Below, one piece after another: positions 31,599 through 40,096 of a stretch of DNA of 64,000 nt. The notes below the pieces were generated by a model, which was given only the letters and a program-made list of their open reading frames with translations, searched no databases and was not told where the DNA came from. Numbering within the stretch: position 1 is the first letter of the stretch; each line of letters begins with the position of its first letter. The stretch comes from Capnocytophaga sp. oral taxon 878 (GTDB lineage Bacteria > Bacteroidota > Bacteroidia > Flavobacteriales > Flavobacteriaceae): the NCBI RefSeq assembly GCF_002999135.1, contig NZ_CP027229.1:62001-126000 (forward strand), read 5' to 3'. The translations under genes were made by a program, and so were the position numbers.

Positions 31599-31654
31599 AA
31601 AACTTTGCCAAAGACATCAATAGCCCATAGTGCTATAATCTTTGGCAAAGTTTT
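31599..31654 (-). terminator. Terminator after ribE
   Basis: A 16-bp perfect inverted repeat (AAAACTTTGCCAAAGA at 31599-31614, complement at 31639-31654) with a 24-nt loop and a T run on the minus strand. The stem core CTTTGCCAAAG is the same as in the terminator at 8302. Confidence 0.88.
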
Positions 31655-31676
31655 AAACTTTATAAATTCACAAGTA

Positions 31677-32261
31677 TTAGTGCGAAACTAACCGTGCTAC
31701 ATATTTCCCTATTACATCAAATTCTAAGTTCACTACACTACCTACCTTTAGGTTGTGTAGGTTAGTATGTGTCAGGGTATAGGGTATCACTGCTATGCTA
31801 AAACAATCCTTCCCAGCATCTACTACAGTTAGGCTCACCCCATTCACCGTAACCGAGCCTTTCTCTATCACTACATTCCCTAATGAAGGGTCATAAGTAA
31901 AAGTAAAGCGTGTGCTGCCTCCTTCTTCTTTTACAGCTACACAAGTGCCTATTTGGTCTATATGTCCCTGCACTATATGCCCATCTAGTCGGGTACCCAA
32001 TAGCATACCACGTTCTAAATTCACCTCATCACCCACCTGCAAGTCTCCTAAGTGTGTTTTGCGCAGTGTTTCAGCTATAGCTGTTACTTGGTATGTATCG
32101 CCTTCAATAGCCACAACAGTAAGGCATACACCATTATGAGCTACACTTTGGTCTACTTTTAGCTCATTAGCAAATGAACATTTTACATATAGTTGTAAGT
32201 TAGCTCCCTCACGTTCCACTCGCACTACGTGCCCTATTTCTTCTATAATTCCTGTAAACAT
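31677..32261 (-). CDS. ribE: Riboflavin synthase, alpha chain
   Basis: A 194-residue enzyme made of two lumazine-binding repeats. The first opens M-F-T-G-I-I-E-E-I-G-H-V (residues 1-12) with N-G-V-C-L-T-V-V; the second is G-H-I-V-Q-G-H-I-D-Q-I-G (about 95) with N-G-V-S-L-T-V-V. It converts two 6,7-dimethyl-8-ribityllumazine molecules to riboflavin. It supplies substrate for RibF, encoded at 59.8 kb. No FMN riboswitch is visible in the 95 bp upstream. It is followed by a strong terminator. Confidence 0.96.
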   Translation of the reverse strand: MFTGIIEEIGHVVRVEREGANLQLYVKCSFANELKVDQSVAHNGVCLTVVAIEGDTYQVTAIAETLRKTHLGDLQVGDEVNLERGMLLGTRLDGHIVQGHIDQIGTCVAVKEEGGSTRFTFTYDPSLGNVVIEKGSVTVNGVSLTVVDAGKDCFSIAVIPYTLTHTNLHNLKVGSVVNLEFDVIGKYVARLVSH

Positions 32262-32356
32262 AAATTAATTTTTCAATTCTTTAGGTACTTTCTCGTATCC
32301 TTTCTTAACCGTTGTTGGTTATTAATAAGTCTTATCGTTTGCTGCTTATCTTTCAC

Positions 32357-33403
32357 TTAATCCAACTCTCCTGTTAATTCAGCAAATACTACACTTGCTC
32401 TTTTGCCCTCATATAGTACTTTGTACACAGCGTCAAGTATAGGTGTTCTACTTGGTTTTTCTTGGTTTTTGTTAATAAGGTAAGCGCTTTTAGTAGCGTA
32501 ATACCCTTCTGCCACCATGTTCATCTCTGCCATTGTACTTTTTACGGTGTATCCTTTGCCTATCATTGTCCCAAACATCCTATTCCTACTGAACAATGAA
32601 TAAGCCGTTACCAGCAAGTCTCCCAAGTAAGCCGAGTGATTAATATTCCTCTTTATCTTGTAAATATGCTTAATATAGCGTCGCATTTCTCTAATAGCAT
32701 TACTCATCAGCACACTCTGGAAGTTATCACCATACCCCAATCCGTGTGCAATACCAGCAGCAAGAGCATAAATGTTCTTCAGCATCGCCGCATACTCTAT
32801 CCCCACCACATCATCCGATATTTTAGTCTTCACATAGTGTCGTTTCATAGCCTCTGCCATAAACTGCGCTTTTCTCTCATCAAGGCACGCTATAGTAAGG
32901 TATGAAAGGCGCTCTAAGGCCACCTCTTCAGCATGGCAAGGGCCTGCTATTACCCCTATTTGTGCGTAAGGCACCTCGTGTATTTTATTAAAGTACTCTC
33001 CCACTATTAGTCCACTCTGCGGTTCTATACCTTTAATAGCCGAAAAAATATTCTTATCTCTTAACTTCACCGTTAGCTTATCCAATTCCTTACTCAAAAA
33101 AGCCGACGGAATTGAAAATACAATATAATCACTAAAAGTCACAGCCTCATTAATATCATTAGTAAGGTGCAGCTTGCTCACGTTTAAGTGTACATCACTT
33201 AAGTAGTTAGGATTGTGTTTTGTTGTTCTAATGTGTTCAATAGCTTGCTCATTGCGCATATACCAACACACTTGGTCTATATTTGCAGTAAGTATCTTAA
33301 TCAGTGCCGTAGCCCAACTACCTCCACCAATCACCGATATTCTACTGCCTGTATCTGTTTTTGTTTCAGTCTTTGTCTCCATCTTTTTATTAAATTCTTT
33401 CAC
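32357..33403 (-). CDS. gpsA: Glycerol-3-phosphate dehydrogenase, NAD(P)-dependent
   Basis: A 348-residue enzyme. The nucleotide-binding loop V-I-G-G-G-S-W-A-T-A starts near residue 24, later come I-S-A-I-K-G-type (F-S-A-I-K-G-I-E-P) and I-A-G-P-C-H-A-E-E, and the catalytic lysine region is Y-A-A-M-L-K-N-I-Y-A-L-A-A-G. It makes glycerol-3-phosphate for phospholipids, upstream of PlsC. The first 20 residues are a low-complexity K/T/E stretch not seen in most relatives. The second ATG at 33382 (M-E-T-K-T) is an equally possible start. Confidence 0.95.
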   Translation of the reverse strand: MKEFNKKMETKTETKTDTGSRISVIGGGSWATALIKILTANIDQVCWYMRNEQAIEHIRTTKHNPNYLSDVHLNVSKLHLTNDINEAVTFSDYIVFSIPSAFLSKELDKLTVKLRDKNIFSAIKGIEPQSGLIVGEYFNKIHEVPYAQIGVIAGPCHAEEVALERLSYLTIACLDERKAQFMAEAMKRHYVKTKISDDVVGIEYAAMLKNIYALAAGIAHGLGYGDNFQSVLMSNAIREMRRYIKHIYKIKRNINHSAYLGDLLVTAYSLFSRNRMFGTMIGKGYTVKSTMAEMNMVAEGYYATKSAYLINKNQEKPSRTPILDAVYKVLYEGKRASVVFAELTGELD

Positions 33404-33471
33404 CCATTAATCATCCCTCATTAGTCATCAATTATTAGTATATAGCCTTAGTTATTAGCCTTATACTACCG

Positions 33472-34023
33472 CTAATCTCTAATTCCCAATAGTATCATTG
33501 CAAATACAGCATAGTTAATCATATCTTGGTAGTTAGCGTCTATGCCTTCACTCACTAAGGTTTTGCCCTCATTATCCTCTATTTGCTTTACACGCAGCAG
33601 TTTTTGCAAAATAATATCAGTAAGTGAACTCACTCTCATTTCACGCCACACCTCACCATAATCATGATTCTTAGCCACCATCAATGAGCGCGCCTCCTCT
33701 ACCTTCGCATCATACAAAGCCAAAGCCTCATCAAGGTCTAAATCAGGCACCGTAGTAATCCCCTTATCTATCTGAATCAAAGCCATCAGCGCATAGTTAA
33801 TAATCCCTATGAACTCAGCCCTTTCATCCTCATCAATAAGATGCACCGCATTCTCCTGCAACCCTCGTATCCGTTGCGCTTTGATATAGATTTGGTCAGT
33901 AAGTGATGGCAATCTAAGGATACGCCACGCACTCCCGTAATCCTTCATCTTGTTAATAAACAGACTCCTACACTGCCCAATTACAGCATTATATTGTTTT
34001 ATAGTATTCGTTTCTTCCATCAA
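33472..34023 (-). CDS. DUF1599 (Nmad1) protein
   Basis: A 183-residue soluble protein built of two similar halves. Each has a D-Y-G-x-x-W-R-x-x-R-x-x-S/P-L-T-D motif: D-Y-G-S-A-W-R-I-L-R (about residue 28) and D-Y-G-E-V-W-R-E-M-R (about 123). This is DUF1599, also called nucleotide-modification-associated domain 1. In Bacteroidota the tandem form is near-universal and found in housekeeping contexts, so a role in nucleotide or thymidylate metabolism is possible but unproven. It has its own promoter at 34083-34053. Confidence 0.85.
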   Translation of the reverse strand: MMEETNTIKQYNAVIGQCRSLFINKMKDYGSAWRILRLPSLTDQIYIKAQRIRGLQENAVHLIDEDERAEFIGIINYALMALIQIDKGITTVPDLDLDEALALYDAKVEEARSLMVAKNHDYGEVWREMRVSSLTDIILQKLLRVKQIEDNEGKTLVSEGIDANYQDMINYAVFAMILLGIRD

Positions 34024-34052
34024 AAATAAGGTTTAACCATAATAATACAGTG

Positions 34053-34083
34053 CAAAGGTACAAATTAATTATCAATTAACAAG
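34053..34083 (-). promoter_or_regulatory. Promoter for the DUF1599 gene
   Basis: Minus strand CTTG (34083-34080), 19-bp spacer, TACCTTTG (34060-34053); the start codon is at 34023. Confidence 0.65.
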
Positions 34084-34292
34084 TTTTAGCCCCAGTCTTT
34101 ACCCCCCTCAACCCATCACCCACCCAATACCCAACACCTAAAATTAAAAAAATACATCCATTTTCCATTTTCATTGCCAATAATGCAAAAACACACCCAC
34201 CCCAATCCCCTTTTTATCTGAAAATACAAACCCCTAATAATCAATCCATTTCACCCCAAAACACCCCCCAAGCACCCCCCACCCATCCCTTA

Positions 34293-34341
34293 CAATGAAC
34301 GAACTAATAACGAAGGATAAACGAACTATAAACGAAGTATA
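34293..34341 (-). repeat. Phased TTCGTT element, copy B
   Basis: On the + strand AACGAA begins at 34298, 34309, 34320 and 34331, exactly 11 bp apart, preceded by CAATG. On the minus strand: four TTCGTT boxes, CATTG, then a G-rich tract (C-rich on +, about 34200-34290). The whole divergent gap 34024-34566 (543 bp) holds only two promoters, this element and C-rich low-complexity DNA; I see no real gene in it. Confidence 0.85.
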
Positions 34342-34502
34342 AGCCTTACGTCCCTGATTATCAGGCCCTTTATCCCCAACACCTCCCTTTGCCAAATTCG
34401 CAACAAAATCCCCAAAACACCCCATTTTCTTCACGCTCCCAACCACCCACACCACACCTCCCCCCAAAGCCCAACACCCCACAATTAACCCCCAAAAAAA
34501 TC

Positions 34503-34533
34503 TTTGCAAATTAATATTTTTTTATTATCTTTG
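34503..34533 (+). promoter_or_regulatory. Promoter for the pentein hydrolase gene
   Basis: TTTG at 34503-34506, 19-bp spacer, TATCTTTG at 34526-34533; the ATG is at 34567. Confidence 0.75.
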
Positions 34534-34566
34534 CCCCGTTTTTAAATATCATTAATTGCTAACACT

Positions 34567-35478
34567 ATGAAAGTAAATGTACCTAATGAAACGAATCGCC
34601 TACAAGCCGTTATCTTAGGCACCGCCACCCATAACGGCCCCACCCCAAAGCTCGAAGAAGCCTACGACCCCAAGTCAGCCGAGCATATCAAAGCAGGAAC
34701 CTACCCCCTCGAAGCCGATATGGTCGCCGAAATGAACGCCTTCGAACAAGTACTCAAAAAATACAACGTAACCGTATATCGCCCCCAAATTATTGAAAAT
34801 TGCAACCAAATATTCACACGCGATATAGGCTTCGTCATCGACGATATATTCATCAAAGCCAATATACTCCCCGATCGTGAAAACGAGTACCAAGCCATCG
34901 AGTACATCGTCAACCAAATCAACCCCCAAAAAGTCATTACCCCCCCCGCCGAAGTACACATCGAAGGAGGAGACGTAATGCCTTGGAACCAACACATCTT
35001 CATCGGAACCTATAAAGGCAACGATTATAAAGACCAAATCACCGCACGCACCAATATGGCAGGCGTCGAGTTTATCAAAAAACTATTCCCACACAAAAAA
35101 GTAAAAGAGTTCGATTTAGTAAAATCAAAAACCGAAGCCCGCGATAACGCACTTCACCTCGATTGCTGCTTCCAGCCCGTAGGCAAAAACAAAGCAATCA
35201 TCTACAAAGACGGATTCCGCTCACAAGCCGATTACCAATATTTAGTCGATATCTTCGGCGAAGAAAACCTATTCCATATCAACCGTAACGAAATGTACGA
35301 TATGAATAGCAATGTCTTCTCCATAGCCCCCAACGTAGTCGTATCCGAGAAAAACTTTACCCGCCTCAATAACTGGCTACGCTCACAAGGCATCACCGTC
35401 GAAGAAATCCCCTATGCCGAAATAGCCAAACAAGAAGGACTCCTACGCTGCTCCACACTCCCACTCATCCGCGAGTAA
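34567..35478 (+). CDS. Pentein-superfamily amidinotransferase / arginine deiminase-like hydrolase
   Basis: A 303-residue cytosolic protein of the guanidino-group-modifying family. The typical catalytic elements are E-G-G-D (in H-I-E-G-G-D-V-M, about residue 133), a histidine in A-L-H-L-D-C-C-F, and the nucleophile C295 in L-L-R-C-S-T-L-P-L. The second strand block N-Q-I-F-T-R-D-I-G-F is also typical. Substrate could be arginine, citrulline or methylated arginine; sequence reading does not decide. The + strand of this gene is strikingly C-rich, unlike genes beyond 41 kb. A long hairpin follows (35493-35567). Confidence 0.8.
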   Translation: MKVNVPNETNRLQAVILGTATHNGPTPKLEEAYDPKSAEHIKAGTYPLEADMVAEMNAFEQVLKKYNVTVYRPQIIENCNQIFTRDIGFVIDDIFIKANILPDRENEYQAIEYIVNQINPQKVITPPAEVHIEGGDVMPWNQHIFIGTYKGNDYKDQITARTNMAGVEFIKKLFPHKKVKEFDLVKSKTEARDNALHLDCCFQPVGKNKAIIYKDGFRSQADYQYLVDIFGEENLFHINRNEMYDMNSNVFSIAPNVVVSEKNFTRLNNWLRSQGITVEEIPYAEIAKQEGLLRCSTLPLIRE

Positions 35479-35492
35479 CATCCTAACAAATA

Positions 35493-35567
35493 AATAATCA
35501 GCAGATTAGTAAATTAGAAAATGAACACACACCCTCATTTCACTAATTTACCAATCTGCTAATTATT
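35493..35567. repeat. Long inverted repeat (25-bp arms) between the pentein gene and hemA
   Basis: Left arm 35493-35517 (AATAATCAGCAGATTAGTAA at its start) pairs with 35543-35567 at 23 of 25 positions, with a 25-nt loop. It may work as a terminator of the upstream gene although the T run is weak, or be a small palindromic repeat. Confidence 0.75.
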
Positions 35568-35684
35568 TAGACTCCTTACATATTTCAATAAAAGTTATCT
35601 TTATCCTATGTTATTTGCCAAGAACTTCTTATTTTTGCACTCTCAAAAAAATACCACTCAACACAGTTCTAAATGCAATAATCT

Positions 35685-36935
35685 ATGGAACAGCCTACTA
35701 TACCGAATAAAAATAACTTCTACTGCGTAGGGCTCAGCTACCAAAAAGCCGATGCCACCACACGTGGAATATTCAGTATTACAGCCACCAACAAAGAAGC
35801 ACTCCTTAGTGAAGCCCACCAAAAAGGCTTTACCGAGGTACTCCTTATATCCACCTGTAACCGTACCGAGCTATACGGATACACCCAAAACCCATTCCAG
35901 CTCATCCAGCTACTCTGCGACTATTCCAACGGCACCATCGATGACTTTCAAAAAGTAGGATACGTATACAAAAGCCGAGAAGCCGTACAACACCTCTTCG
36001 AAGTAGGTACAGGCTTAGATAGCCAAATATTAGGCGATTTTGAAATCATAGGGCAAATAAAACAAGCCTTCGCCCTCTCACGCAAATACCAACTGGCCAA
36101 CGCCTTCCTTGAACGCCTGATGAACAGCGTAATCAATGCCAGCAAGCGTATCAAGAACGAGACAATCCTATCCTCAGGAGCCGCCTCCGTATCCTTCACA
36201 GCCGTACAGTACATAATGCAGCAAGTCTCCGATGTATGTAACAAAAACATACTACTTTTCGGCATAGGTAAAATAGGACGAAACACCTGCGAAAACTTAA
36301 TAAAACACACCCAAAACACACACATAACCCTCATTAACCGCACCCGCTCCAAAGCCGAGCAGGTAGCAGGCAAATTCAATGTAATCGTAAAAGATTATGA
36401 AGCCCTCCCTACCGAAATAACCCAAGCCGATGTACTCATCGTAGCTACCGGAGCCTCAACACCCACCATAACCAAAGATTTAATACCCACCCATAAGCCA
36501 ATCCTAATATTAGATCTTTCCATACCCAAAAACGTCTCCGATGATGTAAGCAGCCTCCCCAACGTAAGCCTCATCCACATGGATGAACTTTCCAAACGCA
36601 AAGACGAGGCATTGGAACGCCGTAAAGAAGCCATCCCACAAGCCCTACAAATTATCGAAGAAGTAAAAGAAGAATTCGTACAATGGCTTAACAATCGCAA
36701 GTTTGCTCCCACCATTAAGGCACTAAAAAGCAAGCTCGAAACCCTTAAAGAGTCCGAACTTGATTTCCATCGCAAAAAGCTCCCCGATTTCAATGAGCTA
36801 CAAGCCGAAGCCCTAAGCAGTAGGATCATACAGAAAATAACTACCCAATTTGTAAATTATTTAAAAGAAACCCAATCATTGGAAGAGAGTATAAGTTGGG
36901 TACAAGAAGTATTTCAGTTAGAAGTACAGCATTAA
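35685..36935 (+). CDS. hemA: Glutamyl-tRNA reductase
   Basis: A 416-residue enzyme. The catalytic cysteine C58 is in I-S-T-C-N-R-T-E-L-Y-G, followed by G-L-D-S-Q-I-L-G-D-F-E-I-I-G-Q-I-K near 110. The NADPH-binding loop F-G-I-G-K-I-G-R lies near 190 and a C-terminal dimerisation helix region follows. It makes glutamate-1-semialdehyde, the first committed step of C5-pathway haem synthesis. TATTTTTG at 35630-35637 is a likely -7 box; no well-spaced TTTG is seen. The gene stands alone, ending at a strong shared terminator. Confidence 0.96.
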   Translation: MEQPTIPNKNNFYCVGLSYQKADATTRGIFSITATNKEALLSEAHQKGFTEVLLISTCNRTELYGYTQNPFQLIQLLCDYSNGTIDDFQKVGYVYKSREAVQHLFEVGTGLDSQILGDFEIIGQIKQAFALSRKYQLANAFLERLMNSVINASKRIKNETILSSGAASVSFTAVQYIMQQVSDVCNKNILLFGIGKIGRNTCENLIKHTQNTHITLINRTRSKAEQVAGKFNVIVKDYEALPTEITQADVLIVATGASTPTITKDLIPTHKPILILDLSIPKNVSDDVSSLPNVSLIHMDELSKRKDEALERRKEAIPQALQIIEEVKEEFVQWLNNRKFAPTIKALKSKLETLKESELDFHRKKLPDFNELQAEALSSRIIQKITTQFVNYLKETQSLEESISWVQEVFQLEVQH

Positions 36936-36979
36936 AACTACAGGATTAGAGGAATTACATTCATATTTTATTGTTTAAA

Positions 36980-37020
36980 AAAAGAGGCTGCCCAGAGTGT
37001 AACTCTGGGCAGCCTCTTTT
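36980..37020. terminator. Bidirectional terminator between hemA and the convergent L,D-transpeptidase-like gene
   Basis: Perfect 19-bp inverted repeat (36980-36998 and 37002-37020) with a 3-nt loop; the GC-rich core contains AGGCTGCCCAGAGT. A and T runs on both sides serve both strands. Confidence 0.95.
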
Positions 37021-37037
37021 TTATGTTTTAAATACAA

Positions 37038-37790
37038 TTAAAATACCGATTGGGTTCCTTCTTCATCAATTAGTTTTAACACATTTAAGTATTTAGATGA
37101 TTTTAGATATTTAGCATCATTGTAGTAAGCAAATATCATTGTTTTGTCTTTAATAGCGTCAATTACTTGTTTGTAGATGCTTTCCGGTAATACAGGGCAT
37201 CCTAAACTTCTGCCCATACGCCCGTTTCTAGCTATGTAATTCTCATCGGCATAATCGGCGGTGTGTATTACTACCGAACGCTTGGCAAGGTTGCTATTAT
37301 AGCCTTTTTCATCACCGTGAAGGGTGAGGCTATAGCCATTCCCACCATTATACGTGCTACCTGTAATATAAAAGCCTATACTGCTCTTGTTTGATTCAAC
37401 TACATCCGAGAATGAAGTTGCTAAGCGGTCGCCACTCTTTTTGCCATGAGCTACATAAGTGTAATACACTACTTTCATCTTCTCCAAATCAATAGTGTAA
37501 AAGCGCTTGGTATTACAATCTTTAGTGAAATCAATAATAGAGAAGAGTTCTTTGCCGTTTAAGCGGTTTTGTTTCTTAAGCGATTGGTAGCCTATATATG
37601 CGTAACGGAAGGCTGCAAAACTAAGGTCATACTGAGCTCCGTTTAGTTCATTATACAATTCCTTAATGTTAAGTTCGGCTTTTTTTAGGGCTAATTGTCG
37701 CTCCTTGCTTAAGTTGGTTTGTGCATTGCTGAAGTACAAAAATGTACTTAAAATAAAGATAAGAACTAAAAATAAATACCTCTTATTCAT
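37038..37790 (-). CDS. Murein L,D-transpeptidase-like protein (YkuD_2 family)
   Basis: A 250-residue protein with an N-terminal signal or anchor (about residues 4-23, ending N-A-Q). The catalytic domain has V-I-H-T-A-D-Y-A (histidine near 175) and the active-site S-L-G-C-P-V-L-P with cysteine near 197, the pattern of PF13645. Y-I-G-Y-Q-S-L-K and F-T-K-D-C-N-T-K-R-F are also family-like. By family it would modify or crosslink peptidoglycan in the periplasm. It lies opposite hemA across the shared terminator. A -7-like TATCTTTG is on the minus strand near 37848-37841. Confidence 0.85.
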   Translation of the reverse strand: MNKRYLFLVLIFILSTFLYFSNAQTNLSKERQLALKKAELNIKELYNELNGAQYDLSFAAFRYAYIGYQSLKKQNRLNGKELFSIIDFTKDCNTKRFYTIDLEKMKVVYYTYVAHGKKSGDRLATSFSDVVESNKSSIGFYITGSTYNGGNGYSLTLHGDEKGYNSNLAKRSVVIHTADYADENYIARNGRMGRSLGCPVLPESIYKQVIDAIKDKTMIFAYYNDAKYLKSSKYLNVLKLIDEEGTQSVF

Positions 37791-37912
37791 AGTGTGTGTT
37801 TGGGATATTGTGTTAAGAAATCATTGCTGGGGGCAAAGATAGTGTATTTTTCTTATACTATTACACAAAATATAAATTTTAACAATAAATTAACGTTCTT
37901 GAGGTAGTATTT

Positions 37913-39388
37913 TTATTTATGTGCTTGTCTTTTTTGCTTGAAATTATTTATTTTACCTTCCACATAACGCATTAATTTATGTGATAGCGGAAAGTGAAAC
38001 ATCTCTTTGTCGGTGTTTACACGGTGAGTAAGGTATATGCCTAATGGCAATAGGATAAGAGTTGGTATCCAAGGGGCTAAGGCAGGGTTAATGGTGTTAT
38101 TCTCGGCTATGTTTTTCATAAACATACCTATGAAATGGTAGGACAAGAATAAAACCATAGCTACTACCAAAGGCAAGCCTATACCGCCTTTGCGTATGAA
38201 TGCCCCCAGTGGTGCTGCTACGAAAAAGAGTACAAAGCACGCCACTGTTAAGGCGAACTTATCACTAAGATTAATTATGTGTAGGTTTAATATTTTGTAG
38301 CCATATTCTACATATTCTTCTCTGAACTGTACATTGTCCATTTGGGATTTGTTATAATTGATAGCACTTTCAAACAGGAACATTTTTTGGTGCTCATCAA
38401 CCATTTGTACTAACTGATTTACTGAAGTAATATGGGTGGGAGTGGCGGTTGTTTTCTTTTCATCGGGGGGAGGGGGTGGTGCGATGAATATACCTGTGCG
38501 ACGGAACATACTGCTACCATAATCGACAATGTTTTGCTGAAAATCGGTGTGCAGAGAGTCGATAGCGTAACTAAGCTGGTTTACATTCATCATACGGTAG
38601 GTGGTAGCATCGGTTTTTTCATTGAAATCGACATTGTTAAGGTGTGAGAGATCAATGTTAATGACGTATTTATTGAAGTGTACTTTGGCAAAAGGGAGGC
38701 GCTGCTGTGAGGCGTAGGTGTTGGTTTTAATATCTTCGTAATAAGTACCATCCTCTAATATTAGTTGTAAGAATTTGCCTTTGCCTTCTTGGTTTTTTAG
38801 TTCGCCGCGTTCGGCATTGATAACGGTGCGGTTTACCCCGTCGGGATTTTTTTTATGTATGAGAACTTTTTCTAAGAACTGGTCGTTATCGCCGTGTTTT
38901 TTATTTACTTTGATGCTGAACTCTTCGCCTATATTTGAAAATATGCCTTCGGCTATTGCCATTGCTGGTTTTACGTTGGCTATATTAGCCCTAAGGTTAT
39001 ATACTTCGCGAGAGGCTACGGGTATTACGTTATTGGCTAGGAAGAAGGTACAGGCGCTTAGCAGTGCCATTAGGATTATTACTGGGCGCATTATGCGCAT
39101 TAGGGAGATGCCTGAGGCTTTCATAGCTGCGAACTCATAGTTTTCGGCAAAAGAGCCGAAGGTCATTATGGAGCCTATTACTACTGCTAAGGGCATAATG
39201 ATTGGTATGAGCTGAGGTATGAAGTATACTAAGAACTTACCGATAATCCATAACTCAAGTCCACGCCCAGCCAGCTCATCGATGTATGTAAAAATGGTGT
39301 GGAATACAAAGATAAGGGTGAGTATGGATAGTGCTCCTAAGAAGTTCTTGAGGAATTGTGTGAGAATGTATCGGTCTAATATGCTCAT
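37913..39388 (-). CDS. lptG: LptF/LptG-family permease (lipopolysaccharide export)
   Basis: A 491-residue inner-membrane protein. Three N-terminal membrane helices (about 12-35, 52-78 and 98-120) carry the E-x-x-A-M-K-A-S-G-I-S cytoplasmic coupling motif (E-F-A-A-M-K-A-S-G near 85). A large periplasmic beta-jellyroll domain lies at about 130-370, and three C-terminal helices (from about 375) follow. A proline-rich insert (A-P-P-P-P-P-D-E-K-K) interrupts the periplasmic part. It moves lipopolysaccharide out of the inner membrane with LptB. Its ATG overlaps the TAA of the lolA-like gene (TAATG). Confidence 0.9.
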   Translation of the reverse strand: MSILDRYILTQFLKNFLGALSILTLIFVFHTIFTYIDELAGRGLELWIIGKFLVYFIPQLIPIIMPLAVVIGSIMTFGSFAENYEFAAMKASGISLMRIMRPVIILMALLSACTFFLANNVIPVASREVYNLRANIANVKPAMAIAEGIFSNIGEEFSIKVNKKHGDNDQFLEKVLIHKKNPDGVNRTVINAERGELKNQEGKGKFLQLILEDGTYYEDIKTNTYASQQRLPFAKVHFNKYVINIDLSHLNNVDFNEKTDATTYRMMNVNQLSYAIDSLHTDFQQNIVDYGSSMFRRTGIFIAPPPPPDEKKTTATPTHITSVNQLVQMVDEHQKMFLFESAINYNKSQMDNVQFREEYVEYGYKILNLHIINLSDKFALTVACFVLFFVAAPLGAFIRKGGIGLPLVVAMVLFLSYHFIGMFMKNIAENNTINPALAPWIPTLILLPLGIYLTHRVNTDKEMFHFPLSHKLMRYVEGKINNFKQKRQAHK

Positions 39389-40032
39389 TACATTTCGCTA
39401 ATGGTATAACCGTCTTTTTTATATTTTTCTCTGTCGAACTTAAATATGTTATCGGACAGAGGTTGATTGGTTTTGAAGGTATTGACGGTAATGGTGGTTT
39501 TGGTACCGTTTTTACCTATTTCAATTAGGTTATAGATGTGCTTGGTTTGTATATCGATACCTAAGAGAATTTGTTTTACTTCGGAGTTGGCTTTTTGTGG
39601 TTTTAGCTCGATGTATTGTATTTTGCGTCCGCGTACGTTTTGTTGTATATCCCATTTGTATTTATAGCCTTTTTTGTAGAAGGTGAGCATACGAGAGGGG
39701 GTTATGGTGTTTTCGTCGCCGGCATTTTTTTCGATAGTAACTTCTTCATTTTCGGGTACTATGGTGTATGTTTTGTTGCCGTCGTACATTTTGGTAGCTC
39801 CTAAGTAATTTAGCACGTACTTATCCTTGGCGATGGTTACATTGCCTTTGGTTTCTTGGTTGATATTTTCAGCCATATTGTCTAAATTATACTTGAAGTC
39901 GATATAAATATTGTTATAAGCAGACATTTTGCTATTTACCTCATCGAGGAGTTGTTTGGCTTTGTCTGTTTGTGCCTGAGTGGTTATAAAAGCGCTGAGG
40001 AGCAGCGTTATAAGGCAAAGTATCTTTTTCAT
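39388..40032 (-). CDS. LolA-like outer-membrane lipoprotein carrier
   Basis: A 214-residue periplasmic protein. The signal peptide covers about 1-20 (ending T-Q-A-Q). Then L-L-D-E-V-N-S-K-M-S-A-Y-N-N-I-Y-I-D-F-K-Y and a string of beta strands (G-N-V-T-I-A-K-D-K-Y-V-L, K-M-Y-D-G-N-K-T-Y-T-I) give the open-barrel LolA fold. The family binds lipoproteins released by LolCDE. Coupling with an LptG-type gene by a one-base overlap is a common Bacteroidota arrangement and ties two outer-membrane delivery systems together. Confidence 0.88.
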   Translation of the reverse strand: MKKILCLITLLLSAFITTQAQTDKAKQLLDEVNSKMSAYNNIYIDFKYNLDNMAENINQETKGNVTIAKDKYVLNYLGATKMYDGNKTYTIVPENEEVTIEKNAGDENTITPSRMLTFYKKGYKYKWDIQQNVRGRKIQYIELKPQKANSEVKQILLGIDIQTKHIYNLIEIGKNGTKTTITVNTFKTNQPLSDNIFKFDREKYKKDGYTISEM

Positions 40033-40096
40033 TTTAGTGTTTTTAATGATTTAGTGTTTTTTATCTCATAGCAATTATCGTTCCAAACTTAATTTG

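Noticed and set aside
32262..32356. FMN riboswitch before ribE
   Set aside because: The 95 bp upstream lack the conserved FMN-element sequences.
34234..34509. 91-codon minus-strand frame in the gap before the pentein gene
   Set aside because: It is a translation of phased element copy B and G-rich low-complexity DNA (S-F-I-V-R repeats, G/V runs); no start context or family match.
34675..35037. 120-codon minus-strand frame opposite the pentein gene
   Set aside because: Shadow of a gene with intact catalytic motifs; the length comes from its skewed, C-rich codons.
37791..37912. AT-rich gap as a definite oriC
   Set aside because: It falls near the skew switch, but I could not find a cluster of DnaA boxes; only the broader zone is reported.
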